Of a DNA stretch of 64,000 bases, positions 42,614 through 51,507 are shown piece by piece; the first letter of the stretch is position 1; each line of letters opens with the position of its first letter. The DNA is from Halobacteriovorax sp. JY17. GTDB lineage: Bacteria; Bdellovibrionota; Bacteriovoracia; Bacteriovoracales; Bacteriovoracaceae. A program made the translations under genes and the position numbers. The stretch lies in contig NZ_NJER01000001.1 in NCBI RefSeq assembly GCF_002753895.1, forward strand, positions 1,674,910 through 1,738,909, given 5' to 3'. The notes under the pieces were generated by a model. That model was not told where the DNA came from. It was given only the letters and a program-made list of their open reading frames with translations, and made no database searches.

Positions 42614-43687
42614 ATGGGAAATATATATAGCTTAATTATGGCCGGAGGACAGGGGACACGCTTTTGGCCAGAGTCGACATCTAGAAAACCTAAGCAGTAC
42701 CTATCACTTGTTTCAAATCAAAGTCTACTAGCGGATACTTTAGATCGCTTAGATGGACTTGTAGGGAAAGAGCAAAGGTATATTGTTACAGTTAAGGAGC
42801 AAGAGTCTTTGGTTCTTGAAGACTCTGCAAGTAAAATTGGTGCAGGGCAAGTTGTCTTTGAACCAAGTGGAAGAAATACCGCACCCTGCATTCTACTTTC
42901 TTTAGCAACTCTTTTGAAGAACGGAGCGAGTGAGAGTGATGTTGTGGCAATTCTTCCTTCTGATCATGTTATTTTAAATAAAAATGGGTTTCAACAATCA
43001 ATCCAATCCGCAGCAAGTGTTGCCACAGAGAAGAAGAGAATTATTACTATTGGGATTCCTCCTCACTTTCCTCATACAGGCTTTGGATATATTCAAACTG
43101 GTGCCGAGCTTAGTGAGAATGCATTGGATGTAATAACGTTCAAAGAGAAACCAAATTTAGAAACGGCGATAAGCTATCTTGAATCTGGAAAGTATTTGTG
43201 GAATGCTGGAATGTTTGTCGCAGAAATAGGAGTTCTTCTAGGAGAATTTAAAGAGCATAGTCCAGAAATTTACTCATTCTATGACGAGCTATATGCAGCG
43301 ATTGGAAATGATAGCGAAGTCGCGAGGACTTACTCCAAATTACCATCAGTTTCTATTGACTACGCCATAATGGAGAAATCTAAAAAGATGGGTCTATGTA
43401 AGGCCAATTTCGATTGGAATGATCTAGGCTCATGGGATGCTCTTTCAACTGTAGTCGATGAGACGGAGGGAAATACTCTCGTCAGTGCTAAGAACCACTA
43501 TTTTGAAGAGGCTAAAGGCAATGTTATTTATACACCTGATCAGTTCGTTGGACTAATTGGTGTAGAGGACTTAATTGTTATTGCAAATGGGAAATCTGTA
43601 GTTGTTCTTCCTAAGAGTGATTCTCAGAAAGTGAAAAATATCGTTACTTATTTAAAAGATAAAGATTACGGAAAAGATCTCTTATAG
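42614..43687 (+). CDS. manC: Mannose-1-phosphate guanylyltransferase
   Basis: 357 residues, short form with only the nucleotidyltransferase domain and its left-handed helix tail. Signatures: MAGGQGTRFWPEST at the start, RKPKQYLSL, FEPSGRNTAPCILL, then ILPSDH, FKEKP and WNAGMFV. It makes GDP-mannose for surface polysaccharide or LPS. The isomerase cupin domain of bifunctional enzymes is missing. A TATAAT lies in the leader near 42590. The 3' end overlaps purB by six bases. Confidence 0.93.
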   Translation: MGNIYSLIMAGGQGTRFWPESTSRKPKQYLSLVSNQSLLADTLDRLDGLVGKEQRYIVTVKEQESLVLEDSASKIGAGQVVFEPSGRNTAPCILLSLATLLKNGASESDVVAILPSDHVILNKNGFQQSIQSAASVATEKKRIITIGIPPHFPHTGFGYIQTGAELSENALDVITFKEKPNLETAISYLESGKYLWNAGMFVAEIGVLLGEFKEHSPEIYSFYDELYAAIGNDSEVARTYSKLPSVSIDYAIMEKSKKMGLCKANFDWNDLGSWDALSTVVDETEGNTLVSAKNHYFEEAKGNVIYTPDQFVGLIGVEDLIVIANGKSVVVLPKSDSQKVKNIVTYLKDKDYGKDLL

Positions 43688-45007
43688 ATTTTTTCCGCAA
43701 GGATATGCTGTAGTAACTCTTTCAAAAACTTTATCGGTTGTCTTTAAGAAAATATTCTTAATTTCTTGTTTACTTGGTGTCGCAAGCTCAAGCGTTGTAC
43801 CCTTCTCTTTTAGTAACCTTTGCATACTTTGATGAAAGACCTCCGCACTTTGCGTTTTGCTGGCTTCAAAGCTTGCTTGTTGAACAAGGGTGTAGAGATC
43901 ATCTCTTTTAAAGTTAGTACTTTCAATTAAGTGATGTAGATAGTAGCTCGATAGGTAGGTACAGTTTTCGAAAACTCTATTTGTTATAGCTTCTTCATTG
44001 AAAACTAAATTTTCAACTGTGGACTTGAGTCTTGTTAGGGAATATTGAAGAATTCCAAAAGCATCTGGAAGATACATTCTTTCGGTTGAAGAGTGGGAAA
44101 TATCTCTCTCGTGCCAAAGTACAATATTATCCAAGGCGATACTCATGTGAGAACGGAGCATTCTGGCCATTCCGGTTAGGTTTTCTCCACTAATAGGATT
44201 CTTCTTGTGGGGCATAGTTGAAGAGCCCTTTTGGCCTTTCGCAAAGCCTTCGTTGAGTTCTCCCACATCGGACCTGTGAAGGTGTCTAATTTCAACGGAA
44301 ATTCTTTCAATGGCAGAACCGATGAGGGCAATTATTGAAATAAGTTTTGCTATCCTATCTCTAGGAATAACTTGTGTACTATGCTCTTCCGGGAAAACGC
44401 CGAGTTCTTTCGCTGCAATAGCTTCGAGCTCTGGAGTCAAGATAGTGTAATTTCCAACTGCTCCAGAAAATTGAACGCGCAGATCGTTCTTATAAAAGTT
44501 TTCTAGTTCTTCATATCTACGACTAAATTCGCAGTAGTGACCTAGAAGCTTTTGTCCAAAACTCATTGGCTCTGCGTACATTCCATGTGAGCGGCCAATC
44601 GTTACTAGGTCCTTTGTTTCCTCTGATCTATTATAGAGGGCCTGCAAGAGTTTTTTGAACTCAGGAAGAATTTGCTCTAGAGATTGCTTAATCTGGAGAG
44701 TGAGGCCTGAGTCGATAATGTCGCTTGAGGTGACACCGAAGTGGAAGAACTTTCCAATTTCAGGTTCAAGATTCTCTGTAATGGAAGTGCAAAAGGCGAT
44801 GATGTCGTGCCTTGTTTCTTTTTCTATTTCTAATATTCTTGGAACATTTATAACTGCAGTCTTTCTTATTGTCTCGCTCGTACCTTTTGGAACTCTTGTT
44901 CCTTCAAGTGATTTTAAGATAGCTAATTCAACATCTAGATAAGTTTGAAACTTATTTTCTTCAGTCCAAATATTAGAAATTTCTTTCTTATCGTAGCGAG
45001 AGATCAT
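43682..45007 (-). CDS. purB: Adenylosuccinate lyase
   Basis: 441 residues. The enzyme splits SAICAR and adenylosuccinate in purine synthesis, releasing fumarate. Typical motifs: HFGVTSSDIIDSGL, TIGRSHGMYAEP, and the lyase signature GSSTMPHKKNPI that holds the mobile catalytic loop. Length normal for the B. subtilis-type enzyme. Monocistronic, convergent with manC. Confidence 0.96.
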   Translation of the reverse strand: MISRYDKKEISNIWTEENKFQTYLDVELAILKSLEGTRVPKGTSETIRKTAVINVPRILEIEKETRHDIIAFCTSITENLEPEIGKFFHFGVTSSDIIDSGLTLQIKQSLEQILPEFKKLLQALYNRSEETKDLVTIGRSHGMYAEPMSFGQKLLGHYCEFSRRYEELENFYKNDLRVQFSGAVGNYTILTPELEAIAAKELGVFPEEHSTQVIPRDRIAKLISIIALIGSAIERISVEIRHLHRSDVGELNEGFAKGQKGSSTMPHKKNPISGENLTGMARMLRSHMSIALDNIVLWHERDISHSSTERMYLPDAFGILQYSLTRLKSTVENLVFNEEAITNRVFENCTYLSSYYLHHLIESTNFKRDDLYTLVQQASFEASKTQSAEVFHQSMQRLLKEKGTTLELATPSKQEIKNIFLKTTDKVFERVTTAYPCGKNL

Positions 45008-45052
45008 TTAATAGGCTCCAAGTATTATTCGGTATTCTTTAACCGATAAAGT

Positions 45053-45814
45053 TTAAAAGTAAAAAGAAAAATCTAAAGCAAAAGAAGTCCACTGCAAGAG
45101 AAGAGATCTAGCACTTGTCGTTTCTGTATCAGAAGCCTGGGCCCTTTTCACATGTGCGATATTATAATTAAATCTCGCACCCCAGTGAAAAGTATTACTT
45201 GTTCTAAAGTGTACACCTAGATCTGCTTTCATCCCAGGACCGCTATAGGATTCACCTAGGTCTGTAGAGGTCTTATTATAATTAATGAAGGCTCCCATCG
45301 TTTCAAATAGGTTATCACTGGAGAATAAAGTTTGAATAAGACTTGTTCTGTAGGAAAGTCCTGTTCCAAGTGTAATTGTTTTGAGAGACTGTTCAGCTAT
45401 CTCATCGCTTGTAAAACCTGGAAATTGAGCGTTATCATCTGCAACTGCTTTAAACGTAGCAGTACTTTGAGCTCCATAAAATTCCCACCAAGCTCGGTCA
45501 AGCTTTTTAGCATATTGAAACTCTAGGCCAGTGACATCCATTGCCTGCATTGGGTTTGTATTAACATTATAAAGTAAGGAGACGCGTGAGTTATCTTTAC
45601 TGGTTGAGTAACTGTCTAATGAAAGACCCGCTTCGATATCGTAGTTCTTAATTCTTAATTCTTCATCAAGACTTTTTTCTTCCGTTGATTTTCCTGACCT
45701 GAGATATTTCAGATCTCCTTCAAGTTCGTCATCAGTTGGTGGAATATTTGATTGCGCAAAACTCGTACTCATCGTGATTAGTAATATCAACAGAGTTTCT
45801 AATATCTTTTTCAT
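45053..45814 (-). CDS. Probable outer-membrane beta-barrel protein
   Basis: 253 residues with a signal peptide (about 1-20). Amphipathic strands with aromatic ends, and a final strand (TSFALDFSFYF) ending in Phe, suggest an outer-membrane barrel. No family recognised. Its start touches the stop of the upstream TolC-like gene, so the two are probably an operon; it may be an accessory to the exporter. Confidence 0.6.
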   Translation of the reverse strand: MKKILETLLILLITMSTSFAQSNIPPTDDELEGDLKYLRSGKSTEEKSLDEELRIKNYDIEAGLSLDSYSTSKDNSRVSLLYNVNTNPMQAMDVTGLEFQYAKKLDRAWWEFYGAQSTATFKAVADDNAQFPGFTSDEIAEQSLKTITLGTGLSYRTSLIQTLFSSDNLFETMGAFINYNKTSTDLGESYSGPGMKADLGVHFRTSNTFHWGARFNYNIAHVKRAQASDTETTSARSLLLQWTSFALDFSFYF

Positions 45815-47277
45815 TACTTTTTACCTTTCTTAAAGTCTTGTGTCAGGTTTTCGAAAATTTGTCCCGGAAAGTCTTCTAGACCTGCAGTGGTCGCAAGCTC
45901 GACTTTATTATATAGGTGTAGAAACTTACTTTGTTCGAGTAGGATTTGCGCATCAGTTAATTCAATAAGTGTATTTTTGAAATCAATATAGCGAGCTTTC
46001 TTATTCATATAATTTTCTAAAATAGTATCAAATGATTTCTGTAGAGTAGGGATTCTAGCATCTAGAATATTAATCTGATTTTGAAGGTGCTTAACAGTGA
46101 AGTACTGAGACTTGGCAAGAGCTTGAGTATCTCTTTCTGCTTGGGCCTTTCTTGCAAATGCTCTGTGTTTTGAAAGTACAGAACTCTTTGTCGTACGACC
46201 ATTTAAGAGTCCACCTGTTCCGGTGAGTGTCCACGTTGCATTGATTGAAGCCACAATATCAATATTTGAATTTCCTTCTCCAGTTGAATAGGTCGTTCTA
46301 TTTGTATTTGGACTAAAGCGGTAGTCGTAAGCACCTAGCTTCATACTGATTTTTGGTAGAGGAAGATTATTCTTAAGTGCTAGTTCGTAACTTCTCTTGG
46401 CATTCTCCACGTCTTTTAGAGCATCGAGCGTATCTGGATTATTCTTTGCTGCTAGACTTAGAATTTCACTTAATGGAGTTGTTAAGAGTTCATACTTCAG
46501 ACTCTGCTGAAGAATGTACTTTGTACCCACTTCATCATTTATTAGATTAGCTATTGTTTCATTTTGTAGTTGAACTTCGTTTCTAGCTTCTTGAAATTCG
46601 TTCTGTGCCCTAAGATATTCGGATCTTGCTAGATAGTAGTCTTGTTTTGTGATTTTCTTTAAAGAAATTTTCTCTCTATTTAATCTATAAATAAAAGAAG
46701 CGTGACGAAGTTGATCTCTCTTAATTCTTTCCTTCTCATTTAGAAAATAGAGCTTGAAATAAGAAATAATTAAGTCGTGCTTTAACTCTCTCGTCGCCTC
46801 ACTAATATTTTCCTTAGATCTCTTTATATCTGCTTTAGTATTTAGATAAGGAAGATAGTCTTTTCCCCAGTTGAAGAGAGTATAGTCTCCAAAGTTTAGG
46901 GCCAGAGCTCCATCGGGTCTCTTATTTCTAGGAATAGAGTTATTACTTCCACTCTTAACTGTACCAAGGCGGTGTTCAGGACTAATAAGAGTTATGTTGA
47001 CTCTGGGAATCCAGAAATCTTCCCAAGTATCGTCCCACTGCAAATCTAGAATTTGAGAGCTATATTTTCTGATTTGTTGACCGTGGTTCTTTCTTAGACC
47101 TTGTTCAATTACATCATTTAAGTGTAAGGCCTTAACATTGAGTCTGTCCTGAGACGTCTCATCAATTGTTTGAATGTAACTCTCGGAGTTTAATTGTTTT
47201 GGTGTGGGTTGAGCAAAAGTGGCTCCTGCAAGAAGTGCAGTCACTGCTATCCCTGTTTTCTTAATGAATCCGTTCAT
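45814..47277 (-). CDS. TolC-like outer-membrane efflux protein
   Basis: 487 residues with a signal peptide (about 1-22). Long helices with the OEP layout (LHLNDVIEQGLRKNH at the start, YYLARSEYLRAQNEFQEARN, and repeat halves) form the periplasmic tunnel; a Ser/Gly-rich section provides barrel strands. TolC family proteins let inner-membrane pumps or type I systems export to the outside. No pump gene is next to it, only the barrel-like protein downstream. Confidence 0.85.
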   Translation of the reverse strand: MNGFIKKTGIAVTALLAGATFAQPTPKQLNSESYIQTIDETSQDRLNVKALHLNDVIEQGLRKNHGQQIRKYSSQILDLQWDDTWEDFWIPRVNITLISPEHRLGTVKSGSNNSIPRNKRPDGALALNFGDYTLFNWGKDYLPYLNTKADIKRSKENISEATRELKHDLIISYFKLYFLNEKERIKRDQLRHASFIYRLNREKISLKKITKQDYYLARSEYLRAQNEFQEARNEVQLQNETIANLINDEVGTKYILQQSLKYELLTTPLSEILSLAAKNNPDTLDALKDVENAKRSYELALKNNLPLPKISMKLGAYDYRFSPNTNRTTYSTGEGNSNIDIVASINATWTLTGTGGLLNGRTTKSSVLSKHRAFARKAQAERDTQALAKSQYFTVKHLQNQINILDARIPTLQKSFDTILENYMNKKARYIDFKNTLIELTDAQILLEQSKFLHLYNKVELATTAGLEDFPGQIFENLTQDFKKGKK

Positions 47278-47359
47278 TTAAATGTCTCTTTTTTCGTGTG
47301 TGTGTAAGAAATGATACGAAAAAAAACAGGGCCTGAAAAGGGAAGTTTTTAAAGATTAT

Positions 47360-47722
47360 TTATAGTGTGAGTCCGGGGCAGCCGGTACGAACAATACTTT
47401 CTTCAAGGTGAGTAATTTTAATGAGAGAGAGGCGAAGTTCATTTTTTAATTTACCGTAATTTTCTATTAACTTAACCTTTACCGTTTTCTTTTCTTTGGG
47501 AACATACTTTAGAAGCTTTCTGTTTCTAGTGATTAATTCCATGAGTTTTTGCTTATGAGCAACCTTCTGGTTTCTCTTGTCTAATAACTCTTCGCATCTT
47601 CTAGAGATACTCGGATCAGTAATAACAGTATTTTCATAGTCTTGGGCCTGAATCGAAGAGAGTTCGAACAGGAAGCAAAGCGTAAATATAATAAAAAGTA
47701 ATTTTCTAGTTATCATTTTCAT
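47360..47722 (-). CDS. Small secreted helical protein, hypothetical
   Basis: 120 residues with a signal peptide (about 1-26). The mature chain is basic and helical (SRRCEELLDKRNQKVAHKQ), with two cysteines, one near the start and one near the end. No family recognised. It precedes the TolC-like gene by about 80 bases on the same strand. Divergent from kdsB. Confidence 0.5.
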   Translation of the reverse strand: MKMITRKLLFIIFTLCFLFELSSIQAQDYENTVITDPSISRRCEELLDKRNQKVAHKQKLMELITRNRKLLKYVPKEKKTVKVKLIENYGKLKNELRLSLIKITHLEESIVRTGCPGLTL

Positions 47723-47796
47723 TAATTATAATAACATAGCTTGGAAGATTTAATCTAAAGTGTTAAATTCTACCCTTAAGATCACGGAGTCGATTT

Positions 47797-48570
47797 TTGA
47801 ATGAATTAAGAGTTCTCGTACTCATTCCTGCTCGCTATGCGTCGTCGAGGTTTCCTGGCAAACCTCTGGCAAAAATCTCTAAAAAATCAATGATCCAAAG
47901 AGTTTATGAAAATTGTTTGGGAATAAAAAACCAACTTAAAAACTCAGTTGTTAGTGTTGTTACAGACGATTCAAGAATCGAAGATCATATTAAGAGCTTT
48001 GGTGGTGAAGTTGTTCGTGTAGATGATGATGTAGCTTCTGGCTCAGAACGAATCGCACTTGCCCTTGAGAGGTTTTATTCAGATAGAGAATGGGACTTTG
48101 TGATCAATGTACAAGGAGATGAGCCACTTATTGAGAGCGATCTTCTGTCGAGGCTTGCTAAGTATCATTCTGAAAGTGACTTTGATATGGCCACTGTCGT
48201 AAAACCATTTTCTGGAAATGAAGGTGAGCATTCAGATGTAAATAAAGTAAAAGCAATTTACAGTCCTGTACGCGGACAATGCCTCTATTTTTCAAGAGCG
48301 CGTCTTCCATATTATAGAGATCAAGTAGAAGCGCAGGATTGGTTTCTTCATATTGGAATTTATTCATTTAAACCAAATATTCTAAAAGCTTTTTGTAAGC
48401 TTCCGCTCTCGCACTATGAGAATATAGAAAAATTAGAACAATTAAGAGCGCTAGAGAATGGTTATACTATTGGCGCCATAAAAACAGAAATGACATTAAT
48501 GGGCGTAGATGTCCCTGATGATATTAAAAAACTTGAAGGAGTACTCCGTGAAAGGGAAATCGAGTCCTAA
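47797..48570 (+). CDS. kdsB: 3-deoxy-manno-octulosonate cytidylyltransferase
   Basis: 257 residues from a TTG start with CGGAG seven bases upstream; the nearby ATG is out of frame. The enzyme makes CMP-Kdo from CTP and Kdo. Signatures: [49 protein letters not shown] and YFSRARLPY. The 3' end overlaps pyrG by 23 bases. First gene of kdsB-pyrG-kdsA-kdsC, in which pyrG supplies the CTP this enzyme uses. Confidence 0.95.
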   Translation: MNELRVLVLIPARYASSRFPGKPLAKISKKSMIQRVYENCLGIKNQLKNSVVSVVTDDSRIEDHIKSFGGEVVRVDDDVASGSERIALALERFYSDREWDFVINVQGDEPLIESDLLSRLAKYHSESDFDMATVVKPFSGNEGEHSDVNKVKAIYSPVRGQCLYFSRARLPYYRDQVEAQDWFLHIGIYSFKPNILKAFCKLPLSHYENIEKLEQLRALENGYTIGAIKTEMTLMGVDVPDDIKKLEGVLREREIES

Positions 48571-50155
48571 GAAATTTATTTTTATTACTGGAGGAGTGGC
48601 AAGTTCTTTAGGGAAAGGCCTTGCTGCTGCAAGTATTGCAGGTCTTCTAGAAAGAAGAGGACTCAAAGTTAATATGCTTAAAATGGATCCTTATATAAAT
48701 GTTGATCCAGGAACGATGAGCCCAACTCAGCACGGAGAAGTTTTTGTGACTGACGATGGTGCTGAAACAGATTTAGATTTAGGTCACTACGAGAGATTTA
48801 CTTCGCTGACTTTGAGCCGAACAAGTAATTTCACAACAGGTCAGGTTTATTTACAAGTCATTGAGAATGAGAGAGAGGGAAAGTATCTTGGAAAAACTGT
48901 TCAAGTTGTTCCCCATATCACAGAAGAAATAAAGAGAAGAATTCATATAGCTGCTGAAGATACTGAAGTTCTTCTTGGTGAGATTGGTGGAACAGTAGGA
49001 GACATTGAGTCACAGCCTTTTGTTGAATCCATTAGACAACTTGCTCAAGATGTTGGCCCTGAAAATGTACTTTTTGTTCACTTAGTGCTTGTTCCGTATC
49101 TTGGTGCGGCAGGTGAGTTGAAAACAAAGCCGGCGCAACATTCAGTGAAAGAACTTAGATCGATGGGGCTTTTTCCTCACATTGTTATTTGTAGATCGGA
49201 TAGAGAAATTGAACAGTCTCTAATTGATAAAATTTCTCTATTTTGTAATGTGCAAAAGGAAAATGTTTTCCAATCTATTGATGTCGATACAATTTATCAA
49301 GTACCACTGAGTTTACATGCCCAAGGTCTTGATCAGAGAATTGCAAATCTTCTTGGTATCTGGGCCGCAGCTCCAAAAATTGATGATCTTGAGAAAGTTG
49401 TTTACAACTTTAAGCATCCTCTTAGAAAAGTAAAAATTGGAATAGTTGGAAAATATACTGAGCTTGTAGAATCTTATAAGTCATTGGACGAAGCCTTAAA
49501 TCATGCGGCCAATTCATGTCAGCTAGAGCTAGACCCTGTTTATATAGACGCGGAAGACTTGGAAAAAGGAAAGGATTCAATTCTTTCAGAGGTTCAAGGT
49601 ATTCTCGTTCCTGGTGGTTTTGGTCAAAGAGGGACGGAAGGAAAAATTCAGGCAATAAAATTTGCAAGAGAAAATAAAATTCCATTCTTTGGAATTTGTC
49701 TTGGAATGCAGCTTGCTATGATTGAGTTTGCTAGAAATATAGTAGGTCTAGAGCAAGCAACGAGTGAAGAATTTGGCAGTGCAGGGGACCTGGTCGTTCA
49801 CTTTATGGAAGGTCAGAGTCAAGAGGGAACTAAAGGTGGTTCCATGAGGCTTGGTGCCTACGAGTGTGACCTTGCTGATAAATCGTACGCGAAGAAAATT
49901 TATGGAAGCACTAAAATTAGTGAGAGACATAGACATAGGCTTGAAGTTAATAATTTATATACGTCGAAAATTAGTGATGCTGGAATGATTATTTCTGGAG
50001 TGAATAAAGAACTTGATTTAGTTGAAGTTGTAGAGCTTTCAGATCATCCTCACTTTATTGCTTGCCAGTATCATCCTGAATTTAAATCTCGTCCGTATAC
50101 TCCACACCCATTATTTAAATCATTTATAGAAAAGGCAGATCAATATGGAAAATAA
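48548..50155 (+). CDS. pyrG: CTP synthase
   Basis: 535 residues from the GTG at 48548, with AAGGAG at good spacing. Synthetase domain: [41 protein letters not shown]-terminal glutaminase domain: [19 protein letters not shown] with the nucleophile Cys, and HPEF. Converts UTP to CTP using glutamine. Embedded in the Kdo operon and overlapping both neighbours, which ties CTP supply to LPS precursor synthesis. Confidence 0.97.
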   Translation: MKGKSSPKKFIFITGGVASSLGKGLAAASIAGLLERRGLKVNMLKMDPYINVDPGTMSPTQHGEVFVTDDGAETDLDLGHYERFTSLTLSRTSNFTTGQVYLQVIENEREGKYLGKTVQVVPHITEEIKRRIHIAAEDTEVLLGEIGGTVGDIESQPFVESIRQLAQDVGPENVLFVHLVLVPYLGAAGELKTKPAQHSVKELRSMGLFPHIVICRSDREIEQSLIDKISLFCNVQKENVFQSIDVDTIYQVPLSLHAQGLDQRIANLLGIWAAAPKIDDLEKVVYNFKHPLRKVKIGIVGKYTELVESYKSLDEALNHAANSCQLELDPVYIDAEDLEKGKDSILSEVQGILVPGGFGQRGTEGKIQAIKFARENKIPFFGICLGMQLAMIEFARNIVGLEQATSEEFGSAGDLVVHFMEGQSQEGTKGGSMRLGAYECDLADKSYAKKIYGSTKISERHRHRLEVNNLYTSKISDAGMIISGVNKELDLVEVVELSDHPHFIACQYHPEFKSRPYTPHPLFKSFIEKADQYGK

Positions 50156-50954
50156 GAAAATGGACTTTTTTATAGGTCCTTGTGTTTTAGAAAGTGAAAC
50201 GCTTGCAATGGATATTGCAGGCAAATTAGTTGAAGATCTAAAAGAGTTTGAAGATAAGATTCAATTACATTTCAAAGGAAGTTTTGATAAGGCCAATAGG
50301 TCATCGATTGATTCCTATAGAGGCCCCGGAATTGAAGCAGGTCTTAAGATTTTAGAAAAAGTAGGAAAGACTTACTCTCTACCTACTATTACTGACTTTC
50401 ATCACCCTGAACAGGCCGAGCAGATAGCATCAGTGGTTAAGACATTACAGGTTCCGGCTTTTCTCTGCCGTCAGACTGATATGATTTTAGCTGGAGCCGA
50501 GGCGTGTGCTAAGTATAGTGGTCAATTAAAAGTTAAGAAGGGACAATTTTTAAGTCCTGAAGAAACTAAGAATATAGTGGATAAGGCCTTAAACTTCTTA
50601 ACTAAGGATCAAATTCTATTAACTGAGCGTGGGACGAGCTTTGGTTATAATAACCTCGTCGTTGATATGGCCAGCTTTCAGATCATGAAGAGTTTTGGAG
50701 TTAGAACTATTCACGATGCCACTCACTGTGTTCAAAGACCTGGAGGTCTTGGAACAATTACTGGTGGAAAAAGAGAACAGATCTTTACTCTAGCAAAGGC
50801 CGCTGTTGCAGCAGGTGCAGATGGTATTTTTATGGAGTGTCATCCAAATCCTGAAAAAGCTCTATCTGATTCGGCAACTGCTCTGCAAATTGAAAAAGTT
50901 AAAGAAATCGTCAGGAAATTAATTCAGATCAAGGACGTTGTTAATGCAAGTTAA
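50145..50954 (+). CDS. kdsA: 3-deoxy-8-phosphooctulonate synthase
   Basis: 269 residues. Condenses arabinose 5-phosphate with PEP to give Kdo 8-phosphate. Signatures: [70 protein letters not shown]. Cys in IGPCVLE fits the metal-dependent class, though this is not settled from one residue. Overlaps pyrG by 11 bases and kdsC by 11. Confidence 0.96.
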   Translation: MENKKMDFFIGPCVLESETLAMDIAGKLVEDLKEFEDKIQLHFKGSFDKANRSSIDSYRGPGIEAGLKILEKVGKTYSLPTITDFHHPEQAEQIASVVKTLQVPAFLCRQTDMILAGAEACAKYSGQLKVKKGQFLSPEETKNIVDKALNFLTKDQILLTERGTSFGYNNLVVDMASFQIMKSFGVRTIHDATHCVQRPGGLGTITGGKREQIFTLAKAAVAAGADGIFMECHPNPEKALSDSATALQIEKVKEIVRKLIQIKDVVNAS

Positions 50955-51507
50955 CCTAAGAGATGTTGCAGAAAAATTTAAAGATAAGCTTTTAAAAATT
51001 AAAGTTGTCGCGTTTGATGTTGATGGAATATTAACTGATGGCAGAGTTTGGTATAGTGGCGATGAGATGGGATGGAATCGTTTTACAGATACGCGTGATG
51101 GTTACGGTCTCAAGATGCTAAAGAACTTTGGTTTTAAAGTTGGAATAATTACTGGGGGAGATTCTCTTAGTGTGATTAAGAGATTCAAAGAAAATCTAGG
51201 TCTTGATTTTGTTTACTACGGAAATGAAGACAAGAGAGAGTCTTACAAATTACTTCTTGCAGAAGGGTATCGCCAGGATGAAATTCTCTATGTCGGGGAT
51301 GAGTTCTTCGATGTTCCACTGATGATTGCAAGTGGATTTTCAGCAACAGTTCCTGTTGCTTCTGAAGAAGTTCGAAGAAAAGCTGACTATGTCACTTCTG
51401 TTTCAGGAATTGGTTCTGCCAGAGAAGTTATCGATATTTTAAGGTATGCTCATGGGCTTTACCCTGAAGTTTTAGACTTAGACGGTAATATTATTAACTT
51501 TGAGTAG
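50944..51507 (+). CDS. kdsC: Kdo 8-phosphate phosphatase (HAD family)
   Basis: 187 residues from the ATG at 50944, with AAGGA nine bases before; a TTG two codons earlier is less likely. HAD motifs: DVDGILTDG (nucleophile Asp), ITGGDS, the KdsC-type GNEDKRESY, and VGDEFFDVPLM. Removes phosphate from Kdo-8-P before KdsB activates it. Completes the Kdo pathway except for the arabinose phosphate isomerase, which is not in the window. The end overlaps the convergent LuxQ-like gene by 14 bases. Confidence 0.93.
   Translation: MQVNLRDVAEKFKDKLLKIKVVAFDVDGILTDGRVWYSGDEMGWNRFTDTRDGYGLKMLKNFGFKVGIITGGDSLSVIKRFKENLGLDFVYYGNEDKRESYKLLLAEGYRQDEILYVGDEFFDVPLMIASGFSATVPVASEEVRRKADYVTSVSGIGSAREVIDILRYAHGLYPEVLDLDGNIINFE

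Noticed and set aside
47288-47324. Inverted repeat TTTTTTCGT/ACGAAAAAA upstream of the TolC-like gene
   Set aside because: A/T-only arms of low complexity with a long loop; likely chance in an AT-rich genome.
48509-48547. Longer CTP synthase start
   Set aside because: Those residues are kdsB in another frame; GTG at 48548 follows AAGGAG and fits the family start.
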